Positions 1 through 6,925 of a stretch of DNA of 25,522 nt are shown piece by piece; positions within the stretch are counted from its first letter, which is position 1, and each line of letters starts with the position of its first letter. The translations under genes and the position numbers were made by a program. The notes under the pieces were generated by a model that had not been told where the DNA came from, searched no databases, and saw nothing but the letters and a program-made list of their open reading frames with translations. Source of the DNA: Methanomassiliicoccales archaeon PtaU1.Bin030 (GTDB lineage Archaea > Thermoplasmatota > Thermoplasmata > Methanomassiliicoccales > Methanomassiliicoccaceae); the NCBI GenBank assembly GCA_002067635.1, contig MVRB01000068.1, forward strand, positions 1 to 25,522, written 5' to 3'.

Positions 1-251
1 AGCCACTCGCCCGCTCTCAGCACGCTGAAGTTGTCTCCCAGCTTGTACGCGAGCATCCCTCGGACCAGCGCGTCCAGCGAGATGCCTCGGTCCTTGTGCC
101 GGCCGATGACGGCCGGCAGATCGAGGCGTTCATACCAATCATCGACCATCAGCATGGTGCCGATGGAAAACGATTTATTGTCGTTCGGCGTAAGCTGAGT
201 CGTCCTCAGCTTGGTCTGTTTTCTCACAAACTCAGAATAGGTTGAGGACAC
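1..251 (-). mobile_element. Transposase N-terminus (IS4/IS1634-like), cut by window edge
   Basis: A reading frame opens with GTG at 251, directly after two in-frame TAA codons (260-255), and runs off the left edge for 83 codons. Its translation contains RLDLPAVIGRHKDRG, then ISLDALVRGMLAYKL and ends in SVLRAGEWL. That layout (a 'gL..vIgrh' segment, a 'l.alv.gml..kl' helix, then an 'l..eWl' end) resembles the N-terminal domain of IS1634-type DDE transposases such as DUF4277; this is from memory of the family. The catalytic DDE core would lie outside the window. The start sits in an AT-rich stretch, and nested inverted repeats lie just upstream (241-308). It borders surface-sugar genes, a common IS location. 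Family assignment is tentative; that it is a transposase is likelier than not. Confidence 0.55.
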
Positions 252-308
252 TTTTTATTACTCTCGGTCCTCCGCTTTTCAGCGGAGGCCAGCATGAACA
301 TCCTCAAC
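241..308. repeat. Nested inverted repeats at the transposase 5' end
   Basis: GTTGAGGA (241-248) is the exact inverse of TCCTCAAC (301-308). Inside it CCTCCGC (269-275) and GCGGAGG (282-288) form a second perfect 7-bp stem with a 6-nt loop. This could be a subterminal IS structure or a hairpin limiting transposase expression. The true IS end cannot be fixed from one copy. Confidence 0.4.
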
Positions 309-479
309 AATACGAGTTTTATTTAATTCAGCCCATTGTCAAAGTCAAGATGCAAGACGCCAATACGTTGAGTAGGGCAGCTCACATGGGCCTGCTTGAT
401 GAAGTTGATGGAAAGGCTTTGGGCTGCCATCACCGCATCAATGGTGTCTCTCCTGGATGGTAATAGGAAAGGGGTTAGT

Positions 480-1928
480 TCAGCCCTGAATGTTGTGGCT
501 GTTCTTGTCCCCTCTCCCGATTCCCTTGTATACGAAACCCAGTTCAATGTATTTGTCTGGTTCTACAACATTGCGGCCATCGATTATGACGGGATTTTTC
601 TGACCGGTCAGATCCTTGATCCTTGCTGGATCAAGATCGAAATAATTAGAGTGGGCGGTCAATATAGCAATGCAATCCGCCCCTCTCACAACTTCATCTA
701 TATCCCTGCACAGTTCCACATCCGGATAACTTAGCACGTGTGGATCGTGAACAGTTACCTTAGCTCCGGCTTCCAGTAGCAAGTCCCGATATGTCTCTGA
801 GGGTGGATTTCTAGCGTCGTCCGAATCATTGATAAAGGCCCAGCCCAGCATGGCAACGTTCGAACCCTTTATGCTCTTGCCAATGCGGTCCAGCGCGCTC
901 ACCGTCAGGTTAAACATATGCCTTGGCATAAAATCATTGACCTTTCTGGCAAGAACGTATATCGATTCGGCTCCCTGAGGATAATCTAGATTGCTGCCAC
1001 GGACCTTCACGCCTCGTTCTAGGTGGTATGTGTCCTTTGTCAAGCAGTGGCCACCTACGCCAGCACCCGGCCATAGAATGGCTCGTGTGATTCCTTCCCC
1101 CTTCAAGCTATCGATGCCTGCTCTCACATCATACACGTTCACGCCCATTGCTTCGCAATAGAGCGCCAGCTGATTGACGGCTGCGATCTGGAGGTCCCTG
1201 AATGTGTTCTCAGCGGTTTTTGTAACCTCCGCTGCGGTGGCCGTCATCTTGATTATCTTGCCTTTCGTCAGAACGGGAGCATAAAGTTCGACCGCTCGCT
1301 GAGTGCTTGCTTCATTGATGCCTCCAACGATCCGATCGTGTTCCTGGATGTTCTTAAGGAGACGCCCTACCATGACCCTCTCGGGTGCATGTGCCAATGC
1401 AAAGTCCTCCCCTGCGACGAGCCCTGACTCCTCTTCAAGAATCTGTCGAGCCATTCCGTCAGTGGTGCCCGGGGTGATGGTCGATTCCAGAACCACCAGC
1501 ATGCCTGGTTGTAAATATTTTCCTGCATTACGAATGCCCTCGTTCAGAGCTCCGAAATCGGGCTCGAGGTCCTTTGGGTTCGCAAAGGGCGTCTGGATGG
1601 CCAAAGTCACTGCATCCATCTCAGAGATCCTTGAAAAGTCAGATGTGCACTTGAACTTCTCGGCCTTCACAACTTTAGATAGCAGCTCCTCAAGTCCTGG
1701 CTCATTGCCCTTCAAGGGACACTCTCCCCTGTTCAGCATGTCGATCTTATACCCAGAGGAACTGGATGCCCGTTGAAATCCTAGAACAAGGTCGAATTCT
1801 TGGACATCGGCGAAAAGGGCCGCAGCGGGAATTCCCACATATCCCATACCGATCACACCAATCTTCCTTATGGGCCCTCTCTTCATCAACAATGACTGCA
1901 GTTTATCCGTCATAACAAACCAACTCAT
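480..1928 (-). CDS. UDP-sugar 6-dehydrogenase (UDP-ManNAc/UDP-GlcNAc dehydrogenase family)
   Basis: NAD-dependent oxidation of a UDP-(N-acetyl)hexosamine C6 alcohol to the uronic acid, a cytoplasmic step supplying acidic sugars for archaeal surface glycans. The 482-residue length is a little above the family's usual 420-440. The N-terminal Rossmann motif is KIGVIGMGYVG (22-32). The catalytic cysteine motif GAGVGGHCLTKDT places the nucleophile at C295. The last third is the C-terminal substrate-binding fold, with GWAFINDSDDARNPPS and an ILTAHSNY segment. The exact substrate is not decidable; UDP-ManNAc or UDP-GlcNAc is favoured by the overall WecC/WbpA look. A TATA-like ATATAAT (1944-1950) lies only 19 nt above the ATG at 1928 but 34 nt above the in-frame ATG at 1913, so the real start may be 1913. 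It faces the IS fragment and diverges from the second sugar dehydrogenase. Confidence 0.88.
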   Translation of the reverse strand: MSWFVMTDKLQSLLMKRGPIRKIGVIGMGYVGIPAAALFADVQEFDLVLGFQRASSSSGYKIDMLNRGECPLKGNEPGLEELLSKVVKAEKFKCTSDFSRISEMDAVTLAIQTPFANPKDLEPDFGALNEGIRNAGKYLQPGMLVVLESTITPGTTDGMARQILEEESGLVAGEDFALAHAPERVMVGRLLKNIQEHDRIVGGINEASTQRAVELYAPVLTKGKIIKMTATAAEVTKTAENTFRDLQIAAVNQLALYCEAMGVNVYDVRAGIDSLKGEGITRAILWPGAGVGGHCLTKDTYHLERGVKVRGSNLDYPQGAESIYVLARKVNDFMPRHMFNLTVSALDRIGKSIKGSNVAMLGWAFINDSDDARNPPSETYRDLLLEAGAKVTVHDPHVLSYPDVELCRDIDEVVRGADCIAILTAHSNYFDLDPARIKDLTGQKNPVIIDGRNVVEPDKYIELGFVYKGIGRGDKNSHNIQG

Positions 1929-2092
1929 GCAAATCTATCTAACATTATATGCACGCGTTAATGCGCTTACCAACGACCCTTCATAACATATTCGCTCAGA
2001 GATATAATTCTGTCCCTTGATTCGTTCCACTGTCCTTGGACGGTTTAAAACAAACTCTCTTTTATAATCTTTGGTATGGCCACAATTGGGAA
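1929..2092. other. Intergenic region with several TATA-like elements
   Basis: No convincing protein gene. It holds ATATAAT (1944-1950, reading leftwards), an AT-rich element around 2060-2071 (CTTTTATAATC on the plus strand, GATTATAAAAG on the minus) that could work in either direction, and an imperfect palindrome ACTGTCC/GGACGGT around 2029-2044. A plus-strand transcript from the 2066 element would start near 2093, just before the folded region. A minus-strand transcript would start near 2040 and give the UDP-sugar dehydrogenase a leader of about 110 nt. Confidence 0.4.
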
Positions 2093-2410
2093 GGAACCAA
2101 GATGAATTTTTGACCCCTAGTTCCACCATTGACCTCATGGAAAACCCGGGCTTTGTGGGGCCGAGGATGGGGGCATAAGAGAGATTAACCCTCTAACCAA
2201 CCGCCTACAGGGGCTGACCCACCATCGCTGGCTCGTAACGGCTTCTTGAAGGGGTTGACCTGAGATCGAACATGCTGCTCCGTCGAGACGGAGAAGGCGG
2301 TCATCCCTTTCGATCGGCCTTGTCACTGACACTCCAACCAACCTGCGTCGTTGGGATCGACGTTGGCAGGCTCATCATCTCGCGGGATGCAAAGGTGAAC
2401 AGGGGATAGG
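2093..2410 (+). ncRNA. Candidate structured RNA of about 300 nt, unknown class
   Basis: No protein frame is convincing in this stretch, but it folds well on paper. A closing helix pairs CCCCT (2114-2118), GTTC (2120-2123) and ACC (2125-2127) with AGGGG (2401-2405), GAAC (2397-2400) and GGT (2394-2396): 12 pairs with two single-base bulges. Inside it CGAGgATG (2162-2169) pairs with CATCTCG (2376-2382), and ACCGCCT (2200-2206) pairs with AGGCGGT (2295-2301). Local hairpins include CTCCGT-CGAG-ACGGAG (2278-2293), TGTC-ACT-GACA (2321-2331) and a two-part stem at 2342-2370. A TATA-like element lies 27 nt before 2093. Size and closing helix recall 7S or RNase P RNA, but the invariant helix-8 motif of SRP RNA and the GAGGAAAGTCC and ACAGAA motifs of RNase P are missing. 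Strand is uncertain because the fold is nearly symmetric. It may instead be a long leader of the next gene. Confidence 0.35.
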
Positions 2411-2444
2411 TAACTTGTCTCAGGTTGCGCACCTACTTGACAAA

Positions 2445-2454
2445 AGCTTAAGAA
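2445..2454 (+). promoter_or_regulatory. TATA-like element for the Gfo/Idh/MocA gene
   Basis: AGCTTAAGAA is centred about 28 nt before the ATG at 2478 and is preceded by an A-rich BRE-like stretch. The spacing fits a leaderless transcript and supports the ATG over the upstream TTG. Confidence 0.45.
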
Positions 2455-2477
2455 ACAGTTACCACACTCTCCGGAAC

Positions 2478-3452
2478 ATGCTGAGGATGGGCGTTATCGG
2501 CGTTGGCTCGATGGGACAGAACCATGCGAGGATCTATGCCGAGATGGGGTGTTTGGAGGGCGTGTACGACGCCTTCGCCGAGTCCGCACAGAGGATCTCC
2601 AGGAAGCTGGACACCACGGCCTACCCGGATGTCATCTCCCTTTTGGAGAAGGTCGACGCACTGAGCATCTGCACGCCCACCACGACCCACTACGAGACGG
2701 CAAGGCAGGCCATTGAGATGGGCAGGTCCGTGCTGGTGGAGAAGCCCTTCACCGGCGATGTCGACAGGGCCAGGGAGCTTTGCGAGATGGCTGAGGACAA
2801 GGGGGTGGCATTGGCATCAGGATTCGTGGAGCGGTTCAATCCCGTCGTCGAGGCGACAAAGAACTCGCTGGCGTCGGGGCGGTTCGGGAGCGTGGTGTCC
2901 ATCGCCTCCAGGAGGGTCTCCTCATTCCCATCCCGGATTAGGGACGTGGGAGTGGTCATGGACCTTGCCATCCACGATATCGATGTTATTCGTCACCTCT
3001 CCGCCAAGAGCATAGAGTCTGTATACGCCCTCGGAGGGAAACTGGCCAACGACCGCTTCGAGGACCATGCGGTGATCCTTCTGGAGCTGGAAGGCGGGGC
3101 CACTGGGATGGTGGAGGTTAACTGGCTCACCCCCATGAAGGTCCGTAACGTCACCCTCACCTGCTCCAACGGCCTGGCCCAGATGGACTACATCGACCAG
3201 AGCCTGAGGTTCTCGACGGCCAACATGATGGGTGTGGACCTCGCCAACATGTCCCAGATACCGATGGAGCTGGACACCCACCATGTGCTGGTGCGCAAGG
3301 AGGAGCCTTTGAAGAGAGAGCTGGCCTCCTTCATGCATGCTGTGGAGACCTCGACCCGCCCGGACTCCGACGGCTGGAACGCCCTCGCCAACATCTCCGT
3401 GGCATCCGGTGCCCTGGCATCCATGAGCAGGGGCTGCCGCGTAGACCTCTGA
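2478..3452 (+). CDS. Gfo/Idh/MocA oxidoreductase, probable UDP-GlcNAc 3-dehydrogenase type
   Basis: NAD-dependent sugar oxidoreductase, 324 residues. The N-terminal Rossmann motif is MGVIGVGSMGQNHARIY (4-20), the family hallmark EKP is at 88-90, and the substrate-side motif DLAIHDID is at 162-169. The segment GFVERFNPVV (115-124) is typical of archaeal family members that oxidise the C3 hydroxyl of UDP-GlcNAc ahead of transamination to a 2,3-diamino sugar; this is from family knowledge, and no partner aminotransferase is seen here. The in-frame TTG at 2415 would add 21 residues that do not resemble the family and would place the start before the TATA-like element, so ATG 2478 is preferred. 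It probably supplies a modified UDP-sugar to the two glycosyltransferases downstream. Confidence 0.82.
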   Translation: MLRMGVIGVGSMGQNHARIYAEMGCLEGVYDAFAESAQRISRKLDTTAYPDVISLLEKVDALSICTPTTTHYETARQAIEMGRSVLVEKPFTGDVDRARELCEMAEDKGVALASGFVERFNPVVEATKNSLASGRFGSVVSIASRRVSSFPSRIRDVGVVMDLAIHDIDVIRHLSAKSIESVYALGGKLANDRFEDHAVILLELEGGATGMVEVNWLTPMKVRNVTLTCSNGLAQMDYIDQSLRFSTANMMGVDLANMSQIPMELDTHHVLVRKEEPLKRELASFMHAVETSTRPDSDGWNALANISVASGALASMSRGCRVDL

Positions 3453-3463
3453 AGTGTTTTGCC

Positions 3464-3498
3464 AGGACCGTCACGTATCGTTATCATGCTACGGTCCT
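3464..3498. terminator. 8-bp inverted repeat after the Gfo/Idh gene
   Basis: AGGACCGT (3464-3471) and ACGGTCCT (3491-3498) are exact inverse repeats separated by 19 nt. They lie between the stop codon at 3452 and the next promoter. No T-run follows directly, so it may be a weak terminator or an operator for the glycosyltransferase, whose TATA-like element starts 12 nt later. Confidence 0.35.
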
Positions 3499-3510
3499 AC
3501 ATCCTAGTCC

Positions 3511-3518
3511 TTTTTATG
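3511..3518 (+). promoter_or_regulatory. TATA-like element for the first glycosyltransferase
   Basis: TTTTTATG is centred about 30 nt before the ATG at 3545, with a C+T-rich segment in front. The transcript would have almost no leader. Confidence 0.5.
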
Positions 3519-3544
3519 CCTGGGCGGTATACATCTGGTCCATC

Positions 3545-4345
3545 ATGTTGGTCAGTGTGGTCCTGAACATTATGAACGAGGAGAGGTACATCGCCGATCT
3601 GCTCGACAGCCTCGTGATCCAGGAGCAGCCCATAGAGATAATCGTGGTGGACGCTGATTCCAAGGACCGTACACGTGACGTGGTGAGCAAGTTCGTAAAA
3701 AAGTATCCGTTCATCAAGATGTACGTGCATCCAGGGACCAGGGGCGAGAGCACCAACTTCGGCATATCTCAGGCCACAGGGGACGTGATCGCTTTCACCG
3801 GAGGGGACGATCTCGCCAACCCCAACTGGATCAGGGAGCTACGCAGGAGCTTTTCCGAGGGCGCGGACATCGTCGCTGGCCGCTCCATCATGATCGGGCT
3901 GAAGGCCTGGGAGGACCTCGATCGGGTCGAGCTGTACCATAGGGGATACGATGCCTCCTATCCCTCGGCGAACATGGCCTTCCGCCGGGAGGTCCTGAAG
4001 AAGGTGGGAGGGTTCGATACGTGGTTCATAACCGCTGAGGACATAGACCTAAACTTCAGGTCCATCGATGCTGGATATTCAATAACCTGGAACCCCGAGG
4101 CCATCGTCTACCGAAGGACCAAATCCACGGTCTACGGTTTCTTCCACCAAGCGTTCTGGAACGGGGCGGGAAGGAAGCAGCTTACGCTTAAGCATGGGAG
4201 CCTGTGGGACCGCTACGACCCCCTCCGCATGTTCAAGCAGAAGATGACCTTCTGGGCCCTTGTGCGGTTAGCGGTTGCGCTGATGGGATACGTTGGTTTC
4301 AAGGTCTTCTCGGACAAGGGGCCGTACGGCAAGAAGAAGCCATAA
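3545..4345 (+). CDS. Family 2 glycosyltransferase, membrane-associated
   Basis: GT-A fold transferase that moves a sugar from a nucleotide donor to an acceptor, probably a lipid-linked or surface glycan at the inner face of the membrane. The 266 residues begin with VSVVLNIMNEERYI, followed by IIVVDADSKDRT (32-43). The metal-binding DXD position is taken by GDD (87-89, in FTGGDDLANP), and the general-base region is TAEDID (163-168). A hydrophobic C-terminal stretch, WALVRLAVALMGYVGFKVF (237-255), suggests membrane attachment, and the tail is basic. Donor and acceptor cannot be inferred. It follows a sugar-dehydrogenase gene and is followed after 58 nt by a second GT2 gene. Confidence 0.85.
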   Translation: MLVSVVLNIMNEERYIADLLDSLVIQEQPIEIIVVDADSKDRTRDVVSKFVKKYPFIKMYVHPGTRGESTNFGISQATGDVIAFTGGDDLANPNWIRELRRSFSEGADIVAGRSIMIGLKAWEDLDRVELYHRGYDASYPSANMAFRREVLKKVGGFDTWFITAEDIDLNFRSIDAGYSITWNPEAIVYRRTKSTVYGFFHQAFWNGAGRKQLTLKHGSLWDRYDPLRMFKQKMTFWALVRLAVALMGYVGFKVFSDKGPYGKKKP

Positions 4346-4384
4346 CCAAGAAAGATGTGAATTTGACAACCAGACCCTGGCCAT

Positions 4385-4391
4385 TATAAAT
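4385..4391 (+). promoter_or_regulatory. TATA box before the second glycosyltransferase
   Basis: TATAAAT is one of the best TATA matches in the window. It lies only 16 nt before ATG 4404 but 34-40 nt before in-frame TTG codons at 4422 and 4428. The usual TATA-to-start spacing would put the RNA 5' end near 4413, hinting at a start downstream of the ATG. Confidence 0.5.
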
Positions 4392-4403
4392 GAGCACCGC
4401 CTT

Positions 4404-5120
4404 ATGAAGGCTGGGTCTACCTTGAGATTGAGCGTCATTATCCCCACACTGAATGAGGAAGAGTGCATCGGTCAGGTGATCGATGATGTGAACGCCAGCC
4501 TCCAGGACAAGGGCTTTGATTATGAGATCATGATAGTGGACGGCAGGTCCACGGACCGTACCAGGGACATCGCCAGGGAAAAGGGGGCTATGGTGGTCGA
4601 GGAGCCGCGGAAGGGATACGGCAGGGCCTACAAGACCGGCTTCGAGAATGCCCGAGGAGATATTATCGCCACCCTTGATGGCGACTGCACCTATCCTACG
4701 GAGAGCATCGTTCCTCTGATGGAGATGCTGGACGAGGAGGATCTGGAGTTCATCACCACCGACCGCTTCGGGCACATGGAGGAAGGGGCGATGAGCAACA
4801 TGCACAAGATAGGGAACCTGGCTCTATCCTTCACCACCCGGCTACTTTTCGGCCGGATCATCAGGGACTCCCAGAGCGGGATGTGGGTGTTCCGACGGGA
4901 GGCGCTGAGGAAGATCAACGTGGAGGCGGACGGGATGCCTTTCTCGGAGGAGATCAAGATCGAGGCTTTCCGAAAGCTTCGATCACGGGAGGTCATGATA
5001 GTCTACCGCCGTAGGGTGGGAGAGGTCAAGCTGTCGTCCTGGAAGGATGGCTGGAACAACTTCAAGTTCCTTTGGACAAAAAGGTTCTTCGGTCCTCGAG
5101 ACAGGTCCTTGCGATCCTGA
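4404..5120 (+). CDS. DPM1-like family 2 glycosyltransferase
   Basis: Resembles dolichyl-phosphate hexose synthases and related polyprenyl-phosphate glycosyltransferases, which charge the lipid carrier with a sugar. In the 238-residue form the motifs in order are SVIIPTLNEEECIG (10-23), IMIVDGRSTDRTRD (42-55), the metal-binding ATLDGD (89-94) and RDSQSGMWVFRREAL (154-168). No membrane helices follow, so it is a soluble-domain-only type like DPM1. The start is uncertain: ATG 4404 fits the family N-terminus, while the TATA box at 4385 would better suit TTG 4422 or 4428. Longer in-frame upstream starts would overlap the previous gene and add unrelated sequence. Its last 59 nt overlap the end of the convergent udg gene. 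Confidence 0.85.
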   Translation: MKAGSTLRLSVIIPTLNEEECIGQVIDDVNASLQDKGFDYEIMIVDGRSTDRTRDIAREKGAMVVEEPRKGYGRAYKTGFENARGDIIATLDGDCTYPTESIVPLMEMLDEEDLEFITTDRFGHMEEGAMSNMHKIGNLALSFTTRLLFGRIIRDSQSGMWVFRREALRKINVEADGMPFSEEIKIEAFRKLRSREVMIVYRRRVGEVKLSSWKDGWNNFKFLWTKRFFGPRDRSLRS

Positions 5121-5622
5121 ACGTCTCCCTAAGGCTGTCCTTGACCTTGGCGTTGTAGATGCTGGCCGCAGGGTGGTAAGCGGGGATGAGCAACTTTTTG
5201 CTGCCCCTGATGGTTATTTCCTGAGGCCTGTTGACCTCATCCCTCATCTTTACGTCCCGCCTCAGGAGGTCACGCGCTGCGGAGCGGCCCAAGGTTATGA
5301 TCACCTTGCGGTCAGCCAGCTCCTCCTCGAGAAAGGGGAAGCAGGCGTCCATCTCCTCCTGGGTCGGGGCGCGGTTGCCAGGCGGGCGGCACTTAACGGT
5401 GTTGGTTATGTACACCATGGGCCGGGACAGGCCTTCCTCTTCCAGGAGGCGGTCCAGCAGCTTCCCTGACCTTCCCACGAACGGCCTTCCCTCCTCATCC
5501 TCCTTGGCCCCCGGGGCCTCTCCGACCAACGCCAGGGGAGAGCGGGGGTCACCGTCGGGCATCACCAGTCGGGCCCGTCCCTCGCAGAGCCGGCACCGCC
5601 GGCAGTCGTTCTCCGGCCTCAT
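5062..5622 (-). CDS. udg: Family 4 uracil-DNA glycosylase (4Fe-4S)
   Basis: Removes uracil from DNA after cytosine deamination or dUMP misincorporation, starting base-excision repair. The 186 residues carry motif A as GEAPGAKEDEEGRPFVG (34-50) and the late motif YHPAAS (149-154). Four cysteines at 10, 13, 78 and 94 match the Fe-S pattern of family 4 (CxxC, then a pair 16 apart). An extra Cys at 7 precedes them. ATG 5622 overlaps the pyrE stop codon as ATGA, so translation is probably coupled. It is the last gene of carS-pyrE-udg. Its final 59 nt lie opposite the end of a glycosyltransferase gene, so the two transcripts are antisense at their 3' ends. Confidence 0.9.
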   Translation of the reverse strand: MRPENDCRRCRLCEGRARLVMPDGDPRSPLALVGEAPGAKEDEEGRPFVGRSGKLLDRLLEEEGLSRPMVYITNTVKCRPPGNRAPTQEEMDACFPFLEEELADRKVIITLGRSAARDLLRRDVKMRDEVNRPQEITIRGSKKLLIPAYHPAASIYNAKVKDSLRETFRIARTCLEDRRTFLSKGT

Positions 5623-6158
5623 CGCCTCAGGATCTCTTCTGCGGTGACCAGCGAACTGAGCCTCACGTCGATATCACGGAGCTTGGCCTCACCGCCCTCC
5701 TGCCTGTTCACCACGCACAGCACGTCCTCCACAATGCCTCCCGCGGCCCGGACGATACCGATGGCCTCGACCACCGAGCCAGCGGAGGTGATGACGTCCT
5801 CCACCATCAGGACTCGCTCCCCGGCCTCCAAGGAGCCCTCGATCATCTTCTGGGTCCCATGGTCCTTCTTGTCCCTGCGCACCATGATGTACGGGACCTT
5901 GGTCCTGAGCGAGAGGGCCACGGCCAGGGGTATGGAGCCCAGCACCACTCCCGCGATCTTGTCGTACCTCAGGCCCCTCAGCTGGACCTCCCTCGCCATC
6001 TCGTCAGCGATCGTCTCCAGCACATCTGGGTCTGTGCTCGCCTTCTTTATGTCGATGTAGTAGGGGCTTTTCTTTCCTGACGCCAGCGTGAACTCGCCGT
6101 ACATCAGGGCCTTGCATCGGACCAGTACCTCCTTTACTCTAGCGTGCAATTTCACCAC
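5619..6158 (-). CDS. pyrE: Orotate phosphoribosyltransferase
   Basis: Converts orotate and PRPP to OMP in de novo UMP synthesis. The 179 residues show GEFTLASGKKSPYYIDIKK (21-39), the basic loop RRDKKDHGT (94-102) and the PRPP-binding motif VLMVEDVITSAGS (116-128). These are intact, and the length is normal for short archaeal PyrE. Two GTG codons in a row (6158 and 6155) open the frame. The second forms a 4-nt GTGA overlap with the carS stop and may be the true start. The 3' end overlaps udg by 4 nt. No pyrF lies nearby. Confidence 0.92.
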   Translation of the reverse strand: MVKLHARVKEVLVRCKALMYGEFTLASGKKSPYYIDIKKASTDPDVLETIADEMAREVQLRGLRYDKIAGVVLGSIPLAVALSLRTKVPYIMVRRDKKDHGTQKMIEGSLEAGERVLMVEDVITSAGSVVEAIGIVRAAGGIVEDVLCVVNRQEGGEAKLRDIDVRLSSLVTAEEILRR

Positions 6159-6715
6159 GGCTCCTTCTTCTTTCCGAGCTTGAACCCAATTATGTTGACG
6201 CTACGGTGGAGGAGGGGGACGAAGACCAGCAGGGCCACGAGAGCTACCACGGCCTCACCACTGAGATAGTGGGCCGAGAGCCAGGCGGGATAGGTTAGCG
6301 CGGTCAGCCCCAATGCCCCGATGACGAAATCGTACTGGTCCAGTCCCGGGGCCTTCTGCCCCCTCTCCATACCCAGGCGGCGTTTGATGAATGCCCCTGC
6401 CATGTCCCCCAGGAGGGAACCCAGGGAGAGGGAGAACACCACCCCAATGGGCATTAGCCCCAGGCCCCACCTCCAGCTTTCCGAAGCGTCGAGGGACATG
6501 GTCAGGATGGCCAGGAGGAGCCCCAGGGACGTACCCGCCGAGACACCTCCGACCAGGCCTCTCCAAGTCTTACCATCGCCCAGGATACGCTTTCCCCTCC
6601 AGCTACGTCCAAAGTCCACAGGGGTCCCTCCACCGAACAGCACCGCTGCGGAGTTCGGGAGCAGTGCGGGCAGGAACAAGAATATGCCGCTGGTGGCGGA
6701 CACTAGGAGGTCCAT
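6152..6715 (-). CDS. carS: CDP-archaeol synthase
   Basis: Transfers CMP from CTP to unsaturated archaetidic acid (2,3-di-O-geranylgeranylglyceryl phosphate), giving CDP-archaeol, the activated precursor of archaeal polar lipids. It is an integral membrane enzyme of 187 residues from the chosen start. It shows the signature GKRILGDGKTWRGLVGG (41-57), then GDMAGAFIKRRLGMERG (103-119) and the acidic DQYDF (126-130), with about five hydrophobic segments. ATG 6715 is chosen because it directly precedes the first membrane helix and a TATA-like GATTAGCAT lies 28 nt upstream. A longer frame from GTG 6790 adds residues unlike the family. The gene overlaps pyrE by 4-7 nt. Confidence 0.92.
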   Translation of the reverse strand: MDLLVSATSGIFLFLPALLPNSAAVLFGGGTPVDFGRSWRGKRILGDGKTWRGLVGGVSAGTSLGLLLAILTMSLDASESWRWGLGLMPIGVVFSLSLGSLLGDMAGAFIKRRLGMERGQKAPGLDQYDFVIGALGLTALTYPAWLSAHYLSGEAVVALVALLVFVPLLHRSVNIIGFKLGKKKEPW

Positions 6716-6738
6716 GAGGCAGGAATGACCATCCCGTA

Positions 6739-6747
6739 GATTAGCAT
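6739..6747 (-). promoter_or_regulatory. Possible TATA-like element for carS-pyrE-udg
   Basis: The minus strand reads ATGCTAATC, centred 28 nt before the carS ATG. It is a weak match. A stronger minus-strand GGTATAAAAAATT exists at 6890-6902, which would give a leader of about 155 nt. Confidence 0.3.
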
Positions 6748-6925
6748 TGCCCACCGTCGGAGGTATCCGACCGTGAATACAGCCCTTCACGTGGAGTTAA
6801 CGCAAATTTGGCGGGATCTAGGAAGAGACATTACCGGGAGGTTGTGGAAAAGGAAGGCCGGAGCCGGTGAGGGCTTCCAAGGCCAGTTGAATTTTTTATA
6901 CCGCCCTTTGCTCGTCCGGTTATGA

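Noticed and set aside
323..479. Minus-strand frame ending at 323 with a protein-like segment beginning TIDAVMAAQSL
   Set aside because: Its upstream part overlaps the dehydrogenase gene in another frame, it has no start or promoter of its own, and no family is recognised. It might be a remnant but cannot be supported.
2135..2341. 68-codon minus-strand frame in the gap between the sugar dehydrogenases
   Set aside because: Composition is unlike neighbouring genes (runs of Arg, Ser, Pro), no ribosome-binding site, and the DNA is better explained by RNA-like pairing.
2093..2410. SRP (7S) RNA or RNase P RNA
   Set aside because: Size and closing helix fit, but the conserved helix-8 sequence of SRP RNA and the CR-I and CR-V motifs of RNase P RNA are not present on either strand; a lone GGAGCAGC on the minus strand is not enough.
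2415..2477. Longer Gfo/Idh start at TTG 2415
   Set aside because: A purine-rich stretch precedes it, but the added 21 residues are unlike the family and a TATA-like element lies between this TTG and ATG 2478.
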